A DNA stretch of 13,752 bases from an uncultured Roseateles sp. GTDB lineage: Bacteria; Pseudomonadota; Gammaproteobacteria; Burkholderiales; Burkholderiaceae. The stretch covers positions 1-13,752 of the forward strand of contig CAMLKW010000113.1 of NCBI GenBank assembly GCA_946480605.1, read 5' to 3'. Of this stretch, positions 6,882-13,752 are shown one piece after another (positions within the stretch are counted from its first letter, which is position 1; each line of letters begins with the position of its first letter). The translations under genes and the position numbers were made by a program. Below the pieces are notes generated by a model. The model was not told where the DNA came from and ran no database searches. It saw nothing but the letters and a program-made list of their open reading frames with translations.

Positions 6882-6886
6882 GTGAT

Positions 6887-8029
6887 TCAGCCCCGCAGCG
6901 CCCGCTTTGCCGACGCCGCCATGAACACCGCGAACGCGATCACCACCACCAGCCCCACGGTCAGCGACGAGTGCTCGGCAATGAGGCCGATCAGCGGCGG
7001 GCCGGCCATCATGCCCAGGTAGCCCACGCCGGACACGGCCGCGATGCCGTGTGCCGGCGAGATGCCCGGTACCTGCGAGGCCGCACTGAACAGCATGGGC
7101 ACGACGTTGGACAGCCCCAGTCCCACCAGCGCGAAGCCGGCCAGTGAGACAGCTGGCGAGTTCACCGCCAGCACCAGTGCCATGCCGGCAGCGGCCAGCA
7201 CGCCGCTGGCGCGCATCAGCCGGCGCGGCTTCACGCGGGCGCGCACCCAGTCGCCGCCGAAACGGCCGGCCGCCATCGCGGCACTGAAGCTGGCATAGGC
7301 CAGCGCGGCGGTGCTGGCGTCGGTGGCGCGGTCCTGCTTCATGAACAGCACGCTCCAGTCGTAGATGGCGCCCTCGGCGATCAGGCCCATGGCGGCCAGC
7401 ACGCCCAGCAGCAGCAAGGGGCCGCGTGGCAGGCTCAGCGGGTGATGCGCGGCCTCGTCGTGCTGCTCGGGCAGCGGCAGCATGGAGCGTGCGGCCAGCA
7501 GCACGGCCGCGGCGCTCAGGCCGGTGGCCACCAGCAGGTGGCCTTGCGGTGTCAGGCTCAGCGAGGGGGCCGCGGCGCCGAAGCCCGCGCCCACCATGCC
7601 GCCTACGCTGAACATGCCGTGGAAGCCGCTCATCAGCGGCTGGCCGGTCTGGCGTTCGATCTCGCTGGCCTCGGTGCTCAGCGATACGTCGAACAGGCTG
7701 CCGGCGCTGCCGAACACCAGCATGGCCAGGATCAGCGCCGCATAGTGCGGCGTCGCGATCAGGGCGGCGACCGAGGCCGCGCTGGCGCAGCCCATGACGG
7801 CCGCGATGACGCGGGGCCCCCAGCGGCCCACGATGCGCCCCGCATGCGCCAGCGCCGCCAGTGCGCCGACGCCACTGGCCAGCATGGCCAGTGCCACGCC
7901 CTGCTCGCCCAGCCCGTAGTGCGCCTTGACGGTGGGCACATGCACACCCCAGGAGGCGAACAGCACGCCCATGACGAAAAACTGCACGCGCAGCGCGACG
8001 GCTGCGCCCTTCAGGGACGGCGCGCTCAC
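6887..8029 (-). CDS. MFS transporter, YbjJ-like
   Basis: A 380-residue inner-membrane protein with about 12 hydrophobic segments in two six-helix halves. It resembles the YbjJ/fucose-permease-like branch of the major facilitator superfamily. Shared landmarks are LMSGFHGMFSVGGMVGAGFGAA in the first half, LIAEGAIYDWSVLFM at the start of the second, and GYLGMMAGPPLIGLIAEHSSL near the end. The substrate of this branch is not known; sugars or small metabolites are guesses. The start is the GTG at 8029, whose bases overlap the TGA of the thioredoxin-like gene (GTGA, 8026-8029). There is no strong Shine-Dalgarno site, so translation is probably coupled. The frame stays open far upstream through the thioredoxin gene, but that extension is an arginine-rich shadow and is not part of this protein. 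Its stop lies 5 bases from the convergent pseudogene. Confidence 0.88.
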   Translation of the reverse strand: MSAPSLKGAAVALRVQFFVMGVLFASWGVHVPTVKAHYGLGEQGVALAMLASGVGALAALAHAGRIVGRWGPRVIAAVMGCASAASVAALIATPHYAALILAMLVFGSAGSLFDVSLSTEASEIERQTGQPLMSGFHGMFSVGGMVGAGFGAAAPSLSLTPQGHLLVATGLSAAAVLLAARSMLPLPEQHDEAAHHPLSLPRGPLLLLGVLAAMGLIAEGAIYDWSVLFMKQDRATDASTAALAYASFSAAMAAGRFGGDWVRARVKPRRLMRASGVLAAAGMALVLAVNSPAVSLAGFALVGLGLSNVVPMLFSAASQVPGISPAHGIAAVSGVGYLGMMAGPPLIGLIAEHSSLTVGLVVVIAFAVFMAASAKRALRG

Positions 8030-8484
8030 TTGGCGGACGCCGTGATCTGCGTGAAGAAGTCCAGCACGCCCTGGTCGCCCATCTTGCGTGCGTTGGCCAG
8101 CTCGCCGCCCTCGGTCGCATACAACAGCTTGCCTTGCGGCGAGAGCACGGCCACGGCGGGGATGCCCTTCTTCAGTGGCACCTTGTAGCGCTCGGCGATG
8201 TCCACGTTGCGGTCGAAGCGGCCTACGTCCACCTTGACGACCTTGAAGCTCTTGGCAATCAGCGGCGCGCTGGGGCCGGACTTGAAGGTCGCGTCCAGCA
8301 TGCGGCAATCGCCGCACCAGTTGGCGCCGAAGACGACCAACACCGGCAGCCTGGCCTTGTCGGCCTCCGCCAGCGTGGCGGTGATGGCGGCCTTGGCATC
8401 GGCGCCTTCGTCGTAGATGGCCGGCGGGCCGGCGTGGGCACCGAGGCTGGCGGCGAGCAGCAGGGAGGCGGTCAACAGGCGCAT
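8026..8484 (-). CDS. Periplasmic thioredoxin-like protein
   Basis: A 152-residue thioredoxin-fold protein exported to the periplasm. The signal peptide ends in LGAHA (cleavage after residue 18). The active site is WCGDC with cysteines 57 and 60, a variant of the usual CGPC/CGHC, and the cis-proline is Pro109 in GIPAV. The fold continues with VAVLSPQGKLLYATEGGEL. It is of the DUF953/thioredoxin_7-like size, likely a disulfide reductase or isomerase, with the exact partner unknown. It starts at the ATG at 8484 with no clear Shine-Dalgarno site, downstream of a palindrome-controlled candidate promoter. It overlaps the MFS gene by 4 bases, so the two are co-transcribed. Confidence 0.88.
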   Translation of the reverse strand: MRLLTASLLLAASLGAHAGPPAIYDEGADAKAAITATLAEADKARLPVLVVFGANWCGDCRMLDATFKSGPSAPLIAKSFKVVKVDVGRFDRNVDIAERYKVPLKKGIPAVAVLSPQGKLLYATEGGELANARKMGDQGVLDFFTQITASAK

Positions 8485-8500
8485 GGAGAGTTCGCACAGC

Positions 8501-8516
8501 GTGGAATCGATTCCAC
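8501..8516. promoter_or_regulatory. Perfect 16-bp palindrome, probable operator
   Basis: GTGGAATCGATTCCAC reads identically on both strands. It lies 16 bases before the thioredoxin-like start and covers the transcription start predicted from the candidate promoter at 8519-8547, a typical repressor position. The core AATCGATT fits the AANCGNTT core common to LacI/GalR-family operators. No regulator of that family is in the window. Confidence 0.6.
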
Positions 8517-8518
8517 GA

Positions 8519-8547
8519 AGTTTAGTTTGGAAAATTTGTTTAGTAAA
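8519..8547 (-). promoter_or_regulatory. Candidate promoter of the thioredoxin-like/MFS unit
   Basis: On the minus strand TTTACT (8547-8542) and TAAACT (8524-8519) are spaced by 17 bases; each matches 4 of 6 consensus positions. The region is markedly AT-rich for this genome. The expected start, near 8511-8513, falls within the palindrome. Confidence 0.4.
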
Positions 8548-8552
8548 ACAAA
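8535..8552 (-). terminator. AT-rich hairpin after the esterase stop, possible weak terminator
   Basis: A 7-bp inverted repeat (TTTGTTT, loop TACT, AAACAAA on the minus strand) starts one base after the esterase stop codon and is followed by TTTT. The stem has only one G/C pair, so termination would be weak, and it overlaps the candidate -35 box of the next gene. It could equally be a regulator site. Confidence 0.3.
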
Positions 8553-8553
8553 A

Positions 8554-9510
8554 TCAGCGACCGGCCGCGGCCTGGAAGAAGCGCCAGATCTCGTCGTTGG
8601 CGTCCAGCGCCTGGGAGGGTGACTTGCCGCGGCGCTGCATGTCGGCGCCGGGCCAGGAGTGGCCGCCACCCTCGGTGACGCACAGTTGCACCTGCACGCC
8701 GCCAGAGCAGCCGCCGGTGGTCTCGCAGTAGGCGCCGGGCTTGTCCAGCGTGCGCTGCGGCGCGGCGATGCATTGGTTGCGCTTGGTCCAGCGCGCGATG
8801 GTCTCGGGCACGGACACGAAGTCCATCACCTTGCTGGTGTCGCGGAAGGCGTCGGGGCCGGCGCCGCCGTTGAACAGTACGTGGGTGTCGTCCTTGGCGT
8901 GGATGTGCAGCACGGGAATGGGCTTGCTGGGCGTGCAGCTGGCCGTGGCATCGGTGCCGGCCACGGCGGCGACGGCGCGGAACACATCGGCCGCCTCGCA
9001 GGCCAGCCGATGGCTCATCATGCCGCCGTTGGACATGCCGGTCGCGAACACGCGGGCCGGGTCGGTCTTGAAGCGGGCCTGCACGGCGGCCACGACGGCG
9101 CGCGCAAAGCCCACGTCGGCACTGCCCTTGTCGCGCGCGTCGCCGCAGCAGCCGCCGGCATTCCAGGTGGCGAAGCGTCCGCCAGGCAGCTTGCTGTAGC
9201 CGTTGGGAAACGCGACGACGAAGCCGGCCTCGTCGGCCTTCTGCGTGAGGCCGTAGTTCTCGGCCATGTGCTCCGCATGGCCGCCGCCGCCGTGGAAGGC
9301 CAGCACCAGCGGCGCGGGCCTGGCGGCGTCAAAGCCCTTGGGCAGATGGACCAGCACCTTGCGGCCCTGCACCTGCAGCTCCTGCAGGCCGCCTTTGTCC
9401 GCGCGGCGCTGCTCCATGCGTTCCTTGATGCGCTCGCGCAGCGTGTCCTGGGCGTGGGCTGCGGGCAGCAGGGTCAACAGGGCAACAACGGCGAGCGCGA
9501 GGCGGTGCAT
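8554..9510 (-). CDS. Secreted PHB depolymerase/CE1-type esterase (LpqC-like)
   Basis: A 318-residue secreted alpha/beta-hydrolase. The signal peptide is MHRLALAVVALLTLLPAAHA, cut before Gln21. The fold shows the oxyanion region LAFHGGGG (70-77), nucleophile Ser160 in GMSNGG, likely acid Asp208 (HIHAKDD) and His284 in GGGHSWPG. Cysteine pairs such as Cys121-Cys122 and Cys262/Cys268 fit an extracytoplasmic protein. This family includes poly(3-hydroxybutyrate) depolymerase-like, feruloyl and acetyl-xylan esterases; no starch- or PHB-binding domain is present, so a small-molecule or phenolic ester is more likely than polymer granules (inference). The ATG at 9510 lies 3 bases after the outer-membrane-factor stop, and GGAGG inside the end of that gene, about 10 bases upstream, serves as ribosome site. 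It is thus the last gene of the efflux operon. Confidence 0.88.
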   Translation of the reverse strand: MHRLALAVVALLTLLPAAHAQDTLRERIKERMEQRRADKGGLQELQVQGRKVLVHLPKGFDAARPAPLVLAFHGGGGHAEHMAENYGLTQKADEAGFVVAFPNGYSKLPGGRFATWNAGGCCGDARDKGSADVGFARAVVAAVQARFKTDPARVFATGMSNGGMMSHRLACEAADVFRAVAAVAGTDATASCTPSKPIPVLHIHAKDDTHVLFNGGAGPDAFRDTSKVMDFVSVPETIARWTKRNQCIAAPQRTLDKPGAYCETTGGCSGGVQVQLCVTEGGGHSWPGADMQRRGKSPSQALDANDEIWRFFQAAAGR

Positions 9511-9513
9511 GGA

Positions 9514-10875
9514 TCAGTTCCCTCCGCCCAGGCTTCGGTAGACGGCGACGAGATTCTGCGCGCGCAGGCTCTGCACCTGCACCAGTGCCTGGCGGGCGGC
9601 GAACAGCGAGCGCTGCGCGTCCAGCACCTCCAGCGAGCTGGAGACGCCGGCGCGGTAGCGCTCCTCGGCCAGCGCCAGGCGGCGGGCCTCGGCGTCCACC
9701 AGCGCGGCCTGCGCCGTGCGCTGCTCGCTCAAGGTCGTGCGGCCGGCCAGCGCGTCAGCCACGTCGCGGAACGCACTCTGGATGACCTTTTCGTACTGCG
9801 CGGTCGCCGCATCGCGCTGCGCGCGCGCGGCGGCCAGGTTGGCGCGGTTGCGGCCGGCGTCGAACAGCGGTTGCAGCAGCTGCGGCGTGAAGCTCCACAC
9901 CGAGTTGCTGAACAGCTCGGACAGCTCGTTGCTGGCCGTGCCGACGCTGCCGGTCAGCGTGATGCGCGGCCAGAAGGCGGCGCGGGCGGCGGCGATGTTG
10001 GCGTCGGTCGCGGCGAGCTGCGCCTCGGCCTGGCGCAGGTCGGGCCGGCGCGTCAGCACGTCGGCGGGAACACCGGCCGGCAGTTCGGCCAGCGGCTCGA
10101 AGTCGGCCAGCAGGCCCGTGGGCGCGGGCAGGTCGGCCGGCAGCGCCGAGCCCAGCAGCAGCACCAGCGCGTTCTGGTCCAGCGCGCGCTGGCGCTGCGT
10201 CTGCGCCAGCGCCACGCGGGCGGCCTGAAGCGCGGATTCCGCCGCACGCAGGTCCAGCTCGCTGGCGATGCCGCCCTCGAAGCGCTGGCGGATCAGGCCC
10301 AGCGACTGCTCGCGGCTGGCCAGCGTGTCGCGCGTGATCTGCAGCAGTGCCTCGTCGGCCTGCAGCGCGATCTCGGTCGTCGCGATGGCGGCGACCAGCG
10401 CATTGCGCACGGCCTGCTGGTTGGCCTCGGCGGCCAACAGCTGCGCCTGCGCGGCGGTGCCGGCGCTGCGCAGCCGACCGAAGAAGTCCAGCTCCCAGGC
10501 GGTGACCTGCAGGCCGGCCTGGTAGCTGCTGGTCGTGGACGAACGCGTGCCGGTGACGCCGGCATTCACCGTGGGCCACAGGTCGGCATCGCGCGCCGCG
10601 GCGGTGGCGCGCGCGGCCTCGATGCTGGCCGCCGCCACGCGCAGGTCGCGGTTGTTGGCCAGCGCCAGCGGGATCAGCCGCTGCAGCCGCGCACCTTGGA
10701 AGGCTTGCGCCCAGGGCAGCGCGGCGGCTGGCGTGCCAGTGCCGCCGGGATTCGGGAAGGCGGTGGCCGGCAGTGCAGCCTGGGCGGCCTCGGCAGCCGT
10801 GGGCTTCCTGGGCTCAGGGCCGGCGCAGGCGGCCAGCAGCACGGCGGCGGCAGCGAGGGTCAGGGCTTGCTTCAT
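9514..10875 (-). CDS. NodT-family outer-membrane factor of an RND efflux system
   Basis: A 453-residue outer-membrane lipoprotein, the TolC/OprM-like exit duct of a tripartite pump. The lipobox is LLAAC with Cys17. Two homologous OEP halves follow, each a long helical hairpin with beta-barrel strands. The first covers about 60-250 (LALANNRDLRVAAASIEAARA, TAWELDFFGRLRSAGTAA). The second covers about 260-450 (LTRRPDLRQAEAQLAATDANI, ARAAFWPRITLTGSVG, LDAQRSLFAARQALVQVQ). These are hallmark phrases of the NodT branch, and length is normal. The ATG at 10875 overlaps the RND stop (ATGA, 10872-10875), and GGAGG lies 6 bases upstream within the RND gene. It is clearly co-translated with the pump. Confidence 0.95.
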   Translation of the reverse strand: MKQALTLAAAAVLLAACAGPEPRKPTAAEAAQAALPATAFPNPGGTGTPAAALPWAQAFQGARLQRLIPLALANNRDLRVAAASIEAARATAAARDADLWPTVNAGVTGTRSSTTSSYQAGLQVTAWELDFFGRLRSAGTAAQAQLLAAEANQQAVRNALVAAIATTEIALQADEALLQITRDTLASREQSLGLIRQRFEGGIASELDLRAAESALQAARVALAQTQRQRALDQNALVLLLGSALPADLPAPTGLLADFEPLAELPAGVPADVLTRRPDLRQAEAQLAATDANIAAARAAFWPRITLTGSVGTASNELSELFSNSVWSFTPQLLQPLFDAGRNRANLAAARAQRDAATAQYEKVIQSAFRDVADALAGRTTLSEQRTAQAALVDAEARRLALAEERYRAGVSSSLEVLDAQRSLFAARQALVQVQSLRAQNLVAVYRSLGGGN

Positions 10876-13752
10876 GCCTGGCCTCCGTTGTCTTCCTCGG
10901 CCTCGTGGGCATCGCGCCTGCGCTGCCTTTCGCTGACGGGGAAGAAGCGCCTCACGACGACGAAGAACACCGGCACGAACAGCACGGCCAGCGTGGTCGC
11001 GGTGATCATGCCGCCCATCACGCCGGTGCCGATGGCACGCTGGCTGGCCGAGCCGGCACCACTGGCCAGCACCAGCGGCAGCACGCCGAGGATGAAGGCC
11101 AGCGACGTCATGACGATGGGGCGGAAGCGCAGGTGGGCCGCCTCGATGACGGACTCGAACACGCTCTTGCCGTGCGCCTGCAGGTCCTTCGCGAACTCGA
11201 TGATGAGCACCGCGTTCTTGGCCGACAGGCCGATGATGGTGATCATGCCGACCTTGAAATAGACATCGTTCTCGAGGCCTCGGATGTTGGCGCCGAGCAC
11301 GACGCCCAGCACGCCCAGCGGCACGACCAGCAGCACCGCCAGCGGGATGCTCCAGCTCTCGTACAGCGCGGCCAGGCACAGGAACACGGCCAGCAGCGAG
11401 AAGCCGAACAGGATGAAGGCGGTGGAGCCCGACAGCTTCTCCTCGCGCGACTGGCCCGTCCACTCGTAGCCGAAGCCTTCCGGCAGCGCGGCGGCCAGCT
11501 TCTCCATCTCGGCCATGGCCGTGCCGGTGGACACGCCCTTGGCCGGCTCGCCGGCGATGCGCAGCGTCGCGTAGCCGTTGTAGCGCACGGTCTGCAGCGG
11601 GCCGGTGATCCAGCGGCTGGTGGCGAACGAGGCCAGCGGCACCGGCTGGCCGGACGTGTTCAGCACGTTCAGCTTCAGCAGGTCCTCGGGCTGCATGCGC
11701 GCATTCGCCTCGGCCTGCACGACGACGCGCTGCAGCCGGCCGGCGTTGGGGAAGTCGTTGATGTAGCTGGAGCCCAGCGACGTGCCCAGCACCGCGTTGA
11801 TGGCGGCGATGGGCACGCCCAGCGCCAGCGCGCGTTCGCGGTCCAGCTGCAGCTCCAGCTGGGCGGCGTCTTCCAGGCCGTCCGGGCGCACGGCGGCCAG
11901 CAGCGGGTTCTTGGCGGCGGCGGCCAGCAGCTGGTTGCGCGCGGCCAGCAGCTCGGCGCGCGTGTGCGTGCCGCTGCGGTCCTGCAGCCGGAACGCGAAG
12001 CCGTTGGCGCGGCCCAGGTCGCGGATGGGCGGCGGGCTGACCGGGAAGATGGTCGCGTCGCGGATCTTGGCCAGCGCCGGGAAGCTGCGCTGCACCAGGG
12101 CCTGCGCGCTGTGATCGGCACCGGGGCGCTCGTCCCAGGGCTTCAGCGTGACGAAGCCCAGGCCCGCGTTCTGACCCGAGCCGGCGAAGCTGAAGCCCAC
12201 CACGCTGACCATGCTCTCGACCTCGGGCTGCTTCAGCAGGTAGTCCTCGGCCTGCTCCATGACGGCCAGCGTGCGCTCGCGCGTCGCGCCGGGCGGCAGC
12301 TGCACATTGACGAGGATGCTGCCCTGGTCTTCATTGGGCACGAACGACGTGGGCAGGTTGCGGAACAGCAGCACCGCCGCGCCGATGACGGCGAGGTAGA
12401 CGATGAACATGCGCCCGCCGCGGTGGATGAGCTTGGCCACCCATCCTTCGTAGCCCTTGGCCGTGCGCGCGAAGCCGCGGTTGAACTTGCCGAAGAAGCC
12501 GCGCTTCTCGTGGTGGTGGCCGGCCTGCACGGGCTTGAGCAGCGTGGCGCACAGCGCGGGCGTCAGCGACAAGGCCAGGAAGGCCGAGAACGCGATGGAG
12601 CTGACCATCACCGCCGCGAACTGGCGGTAGATGTTGCCGATGGCGCCGCTGAAGAAGGCCATCGGCACGAACACCGAGATCAGCACCACCGTCACGCCGA
12701 CGATGGCGCCGGAGATCTGCGTCATCGCCTTGCGCGTGGCTTTGAGGGGCGACAAGCCTTCCTCGCTCATGATGCGCTCGACGTTCTCGACGACGACGAT
12801 GGCGTCGTCCACGACGATGCCGATGACCAGCACCATGCCGAACATCGTCAGCACGTTGATGGAGAAGCCCAAAGCCAGCAGCGTCGCGAAGCTGCCCAGC
12901 AGCGCGATGGGCACGACCAGCGTGGGAATGATGGTGTAGCGGATGTTCTGCAGGAACAGGAACATCACGAGGAACACCAGCGCCACGGCCTCGATCAGCG
13001 TCTCGACGACCTGCGAGATGGAGATGTCGATGAACAGCGAGCTGTCGAACGGGATCTGCGCCTTCACGCCCGACGGGAAGTAGGGCTGCAGTTCCTTCAG
13101 CCGCGTCTTCACCAGCTGGGCCGTCTCCAGCGCATTGGCCGACGGCGCCAGCTGCACGCCGATGCCCACCGACGGCTGGCCGTTCAGCCGCGTGATGCGG
13201 CCCGTGTAGGCCTGGGCGCCCAGCTCCACGCGGGCCACGTCCTTGAGCCGCACGGTGGAGCCGTCGGCATTGGCGCGCAGCACGATGTTGCCGAACTGCT
13301 CGGCCGTGCTGAGCTGGCCGCGCACGACGACGGTCGCGGCGACGGTCTGGCCGGGGATGTTGGGCAGGTCGCCGATGGCGCCGGAGTCCACCTGCGCGTT
13401 TTGCGCGCGGATGGCGTCGTTCACGTCGGCCGGCGACAGGCGATAGCCCACCAGCTTGGCCGGGTCCAGCCAGATGCGCATCGCGCGCTCGGTGCCGAAG
13501 AGGGATGCCTGGCCCACGCCGGGCACGCGCTGCAGCTCGGGCAGCAGCGAGCGGGCGACATAGTCACCCAGCGCCGTCGTGTCGACGTCCGGGTTGGTGC
13601 TGGACACGATGGTGAACAGCAGGAAGTTGGGATTCGCCTTGTCGACGCGCACGCCCTGCTGAATGACGCTGGCCGGCAGTCGCGGCGTCGCGCGGGCGAG
13701 GCGGTTCTGCACGTCCACCTGCGCCAGGTCGGCGTTGGTGCCGGGCTCGAAG
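10872..13752 (-). CDS. RND multidrug efflux pump, HAE1 family (AcrB/MexB type), 5' end outside window
   Basis: Inner-membrane proton-driven pump; about 959 residues are visible and roughly the first 80 are missing past base 13752. The visible part opens with FEPGTNADLAQVDVQNRL, the porter region near AcrB residue 85. The proton relay is complete: the Asp-Asp pair in GIVVDDAIVVVENVER (codons at 12804-12809) and the Lys in GLSAKNAVLIIEFAKD (codon at 11217-11219). TM4-6 (about 12,550-12,900) and TM10-12 (10,950-11,350) are intact, as are both large periplasmic loops. The C-terminus is charged (about 30 residues ending EEDNGGQA). The GTG at 13718 is internal and not the true start. The membrane-fusion protein and any TetR-type regulator must lie upstream, outside. 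The frame is unbroken. Substrate range cannot be read from sequence. Confidence 0.95.
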   Translation of the reverse strand, partial: FEPGTNADLAQVDVQNRLARATPRLPASVIQQGVRVDKANPNFLLFTIVSSTNPDVDTTALGDYVARSLLPELQRVPGVGQASLFGTERAMRIWLDPAKLVGYRLSPADVNDAIRAQNAQVDSGAIGDLPNIPGQTVAATVVVRGQLSTAEQFGNIVLRANADGSTVRLKDVARVELGAQAYTGRITRLNGQPSVGIGVQLAPSANALETAQLVKTRLKELQPYFPSGVKAQIPFDSSLFIDISISQVVETLIEAVALVFLVMFLFLQNIRYTIIPTLVVPIALLGSFATLLALGFSINVLTMFGMVLVIGIVVDDAIVVVENVERIMSEEGLSPLKATRKAMTQISGAIVGVTVVLISVFVPMAFFSGAIGNIYRQFAAVMVSSIAFSAFLALSLTPALCATLLKPVQAGHHHEKRGFFGKFNRGFARTAKGYEGWVAKLIHRGGRMFIVYLAVIGAAVLLFRNLPTSFVPNEDQGSILVNVQLPPGATRERTLAVMEQAEDYLLKQPEVESMVSVVGFSFAGSGQNAGLGFVTLKPWDERPGADHSAQALVQRSFPALAKIRDATIFPVSPPPIRDLGRANGFAFRLQDRSGTHTRAELLAARNQLLAAAAKNPLLAAVRPDGLEDAAQLELQLDRERALALGVPIAAINAVLGTSLGSSYINDFPNAGRLQRVVVQAEANARMQPEDLLKLNVLNTSGQPVPLASFATSRWITGPLQTVRYNGYATLRIAGEPAKGVSTGTAMAEMEKLAAALPEGFGYEWTGQSREEKLSGSTAFILFGFSLLAVFLCLAALYESWSIPLAVLLVVPLGVLGVVLGANIRGLENDVYFKVGMITIIGLSAKNAVLIIEFAKDLQAHGKSVFESVIEAAHLRFRPIVMTSLAFILGVLPLVLASGAGSASQRAIGTGVMGGMITATTLAVLFVPVFFVVVRRFFPVSERQRRRDAHEAEEDNGGQA

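Noticed and set aside
8659..11262. Very long plus-strand open frame (867 codons) opposite the esterase and outer-membrane factor
   Set aside because: It lies antisense to two well-identified genes, is Ala/Gly/Arg/Gln-rich with no domain, and arises because GC-rich codons rarely give stops on the other strand. Its last part runs into the RND antisense.
9514..13752. Searched for CRISPR-like arrays and insertion-sequence ends in the efflux region
   Set aside because: Repeated GCC/CAG-type words are codon bias for Ala and Leu/Gln; no spaced direct repeats or transposase were seen.

Overview
The window is about 13.7 kb of GC-rich DNA with dense, tightly packed genes. An NtrY-type kinase followed by an NtrX-like regulator and tRNA-Phe, Ig-like and NHL-type lipoproteins, and strongly GC-biased third codon positions suggest a betaproteobacterium, probably of the Burkholderiales. 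The lineage is an inference from gene style; no rRNA or other phylogenetic marker is present.

Layout. (1) 1-1632 (+): C-terminal part of an NtrY-like sensor kinase and a short NtrX-like response regulator without the AAA+ domain. (2) 1633-1830: promoter, tRNA-Phe(GAA) and a strong intrinsic terminator. (3) 1933-6881: an accessory-looking stretch. It holds an unrecognised small protein (+), then on the minus strand a chain of unrecognised membrane and secreted proteins joined by ATGA overlaps. The membrane gene is broken or frameshifted at a run of six C. Divergent from it is a lipoprotein with a D-glucuronyl C5-epimerase-type domain, followed by a decayed Ig/NHL lipoprotein pseudogene. (4) 6887-8484 (-): a periplasmic thioredoxin-like protein and a YbjJ-like MFS transporter overlapping by GTGA, preceded by a perfect 16-bp palindrome placed over the likely transcription start. 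(5) 8554-13752 (-): an operon of RND efflux pump (5' end outside the window), NodT-type outer-membrane factor and secreted CE1/PHB-depolymerase-like esterase, joined by a 4-bp overlap and a 3-bp gap.

How the genes work together. The RND and outer-membrane genes should form a tripartite drug or metabolite pump with a periplasmic adaptor that must lie upstream, beyond base 13752. The esterase is probably co-transcribed and may act on a substrate related to the pump. The kinase/regulator pair is a two-component system. The part between tRNA-Phe and the MFS gene is the most unusual: unrecognised proteins, a split reading frame, a truncated candidate gene and a pseudogene suggest a variable region, but no integrase or duplicated tRNA end is visible.
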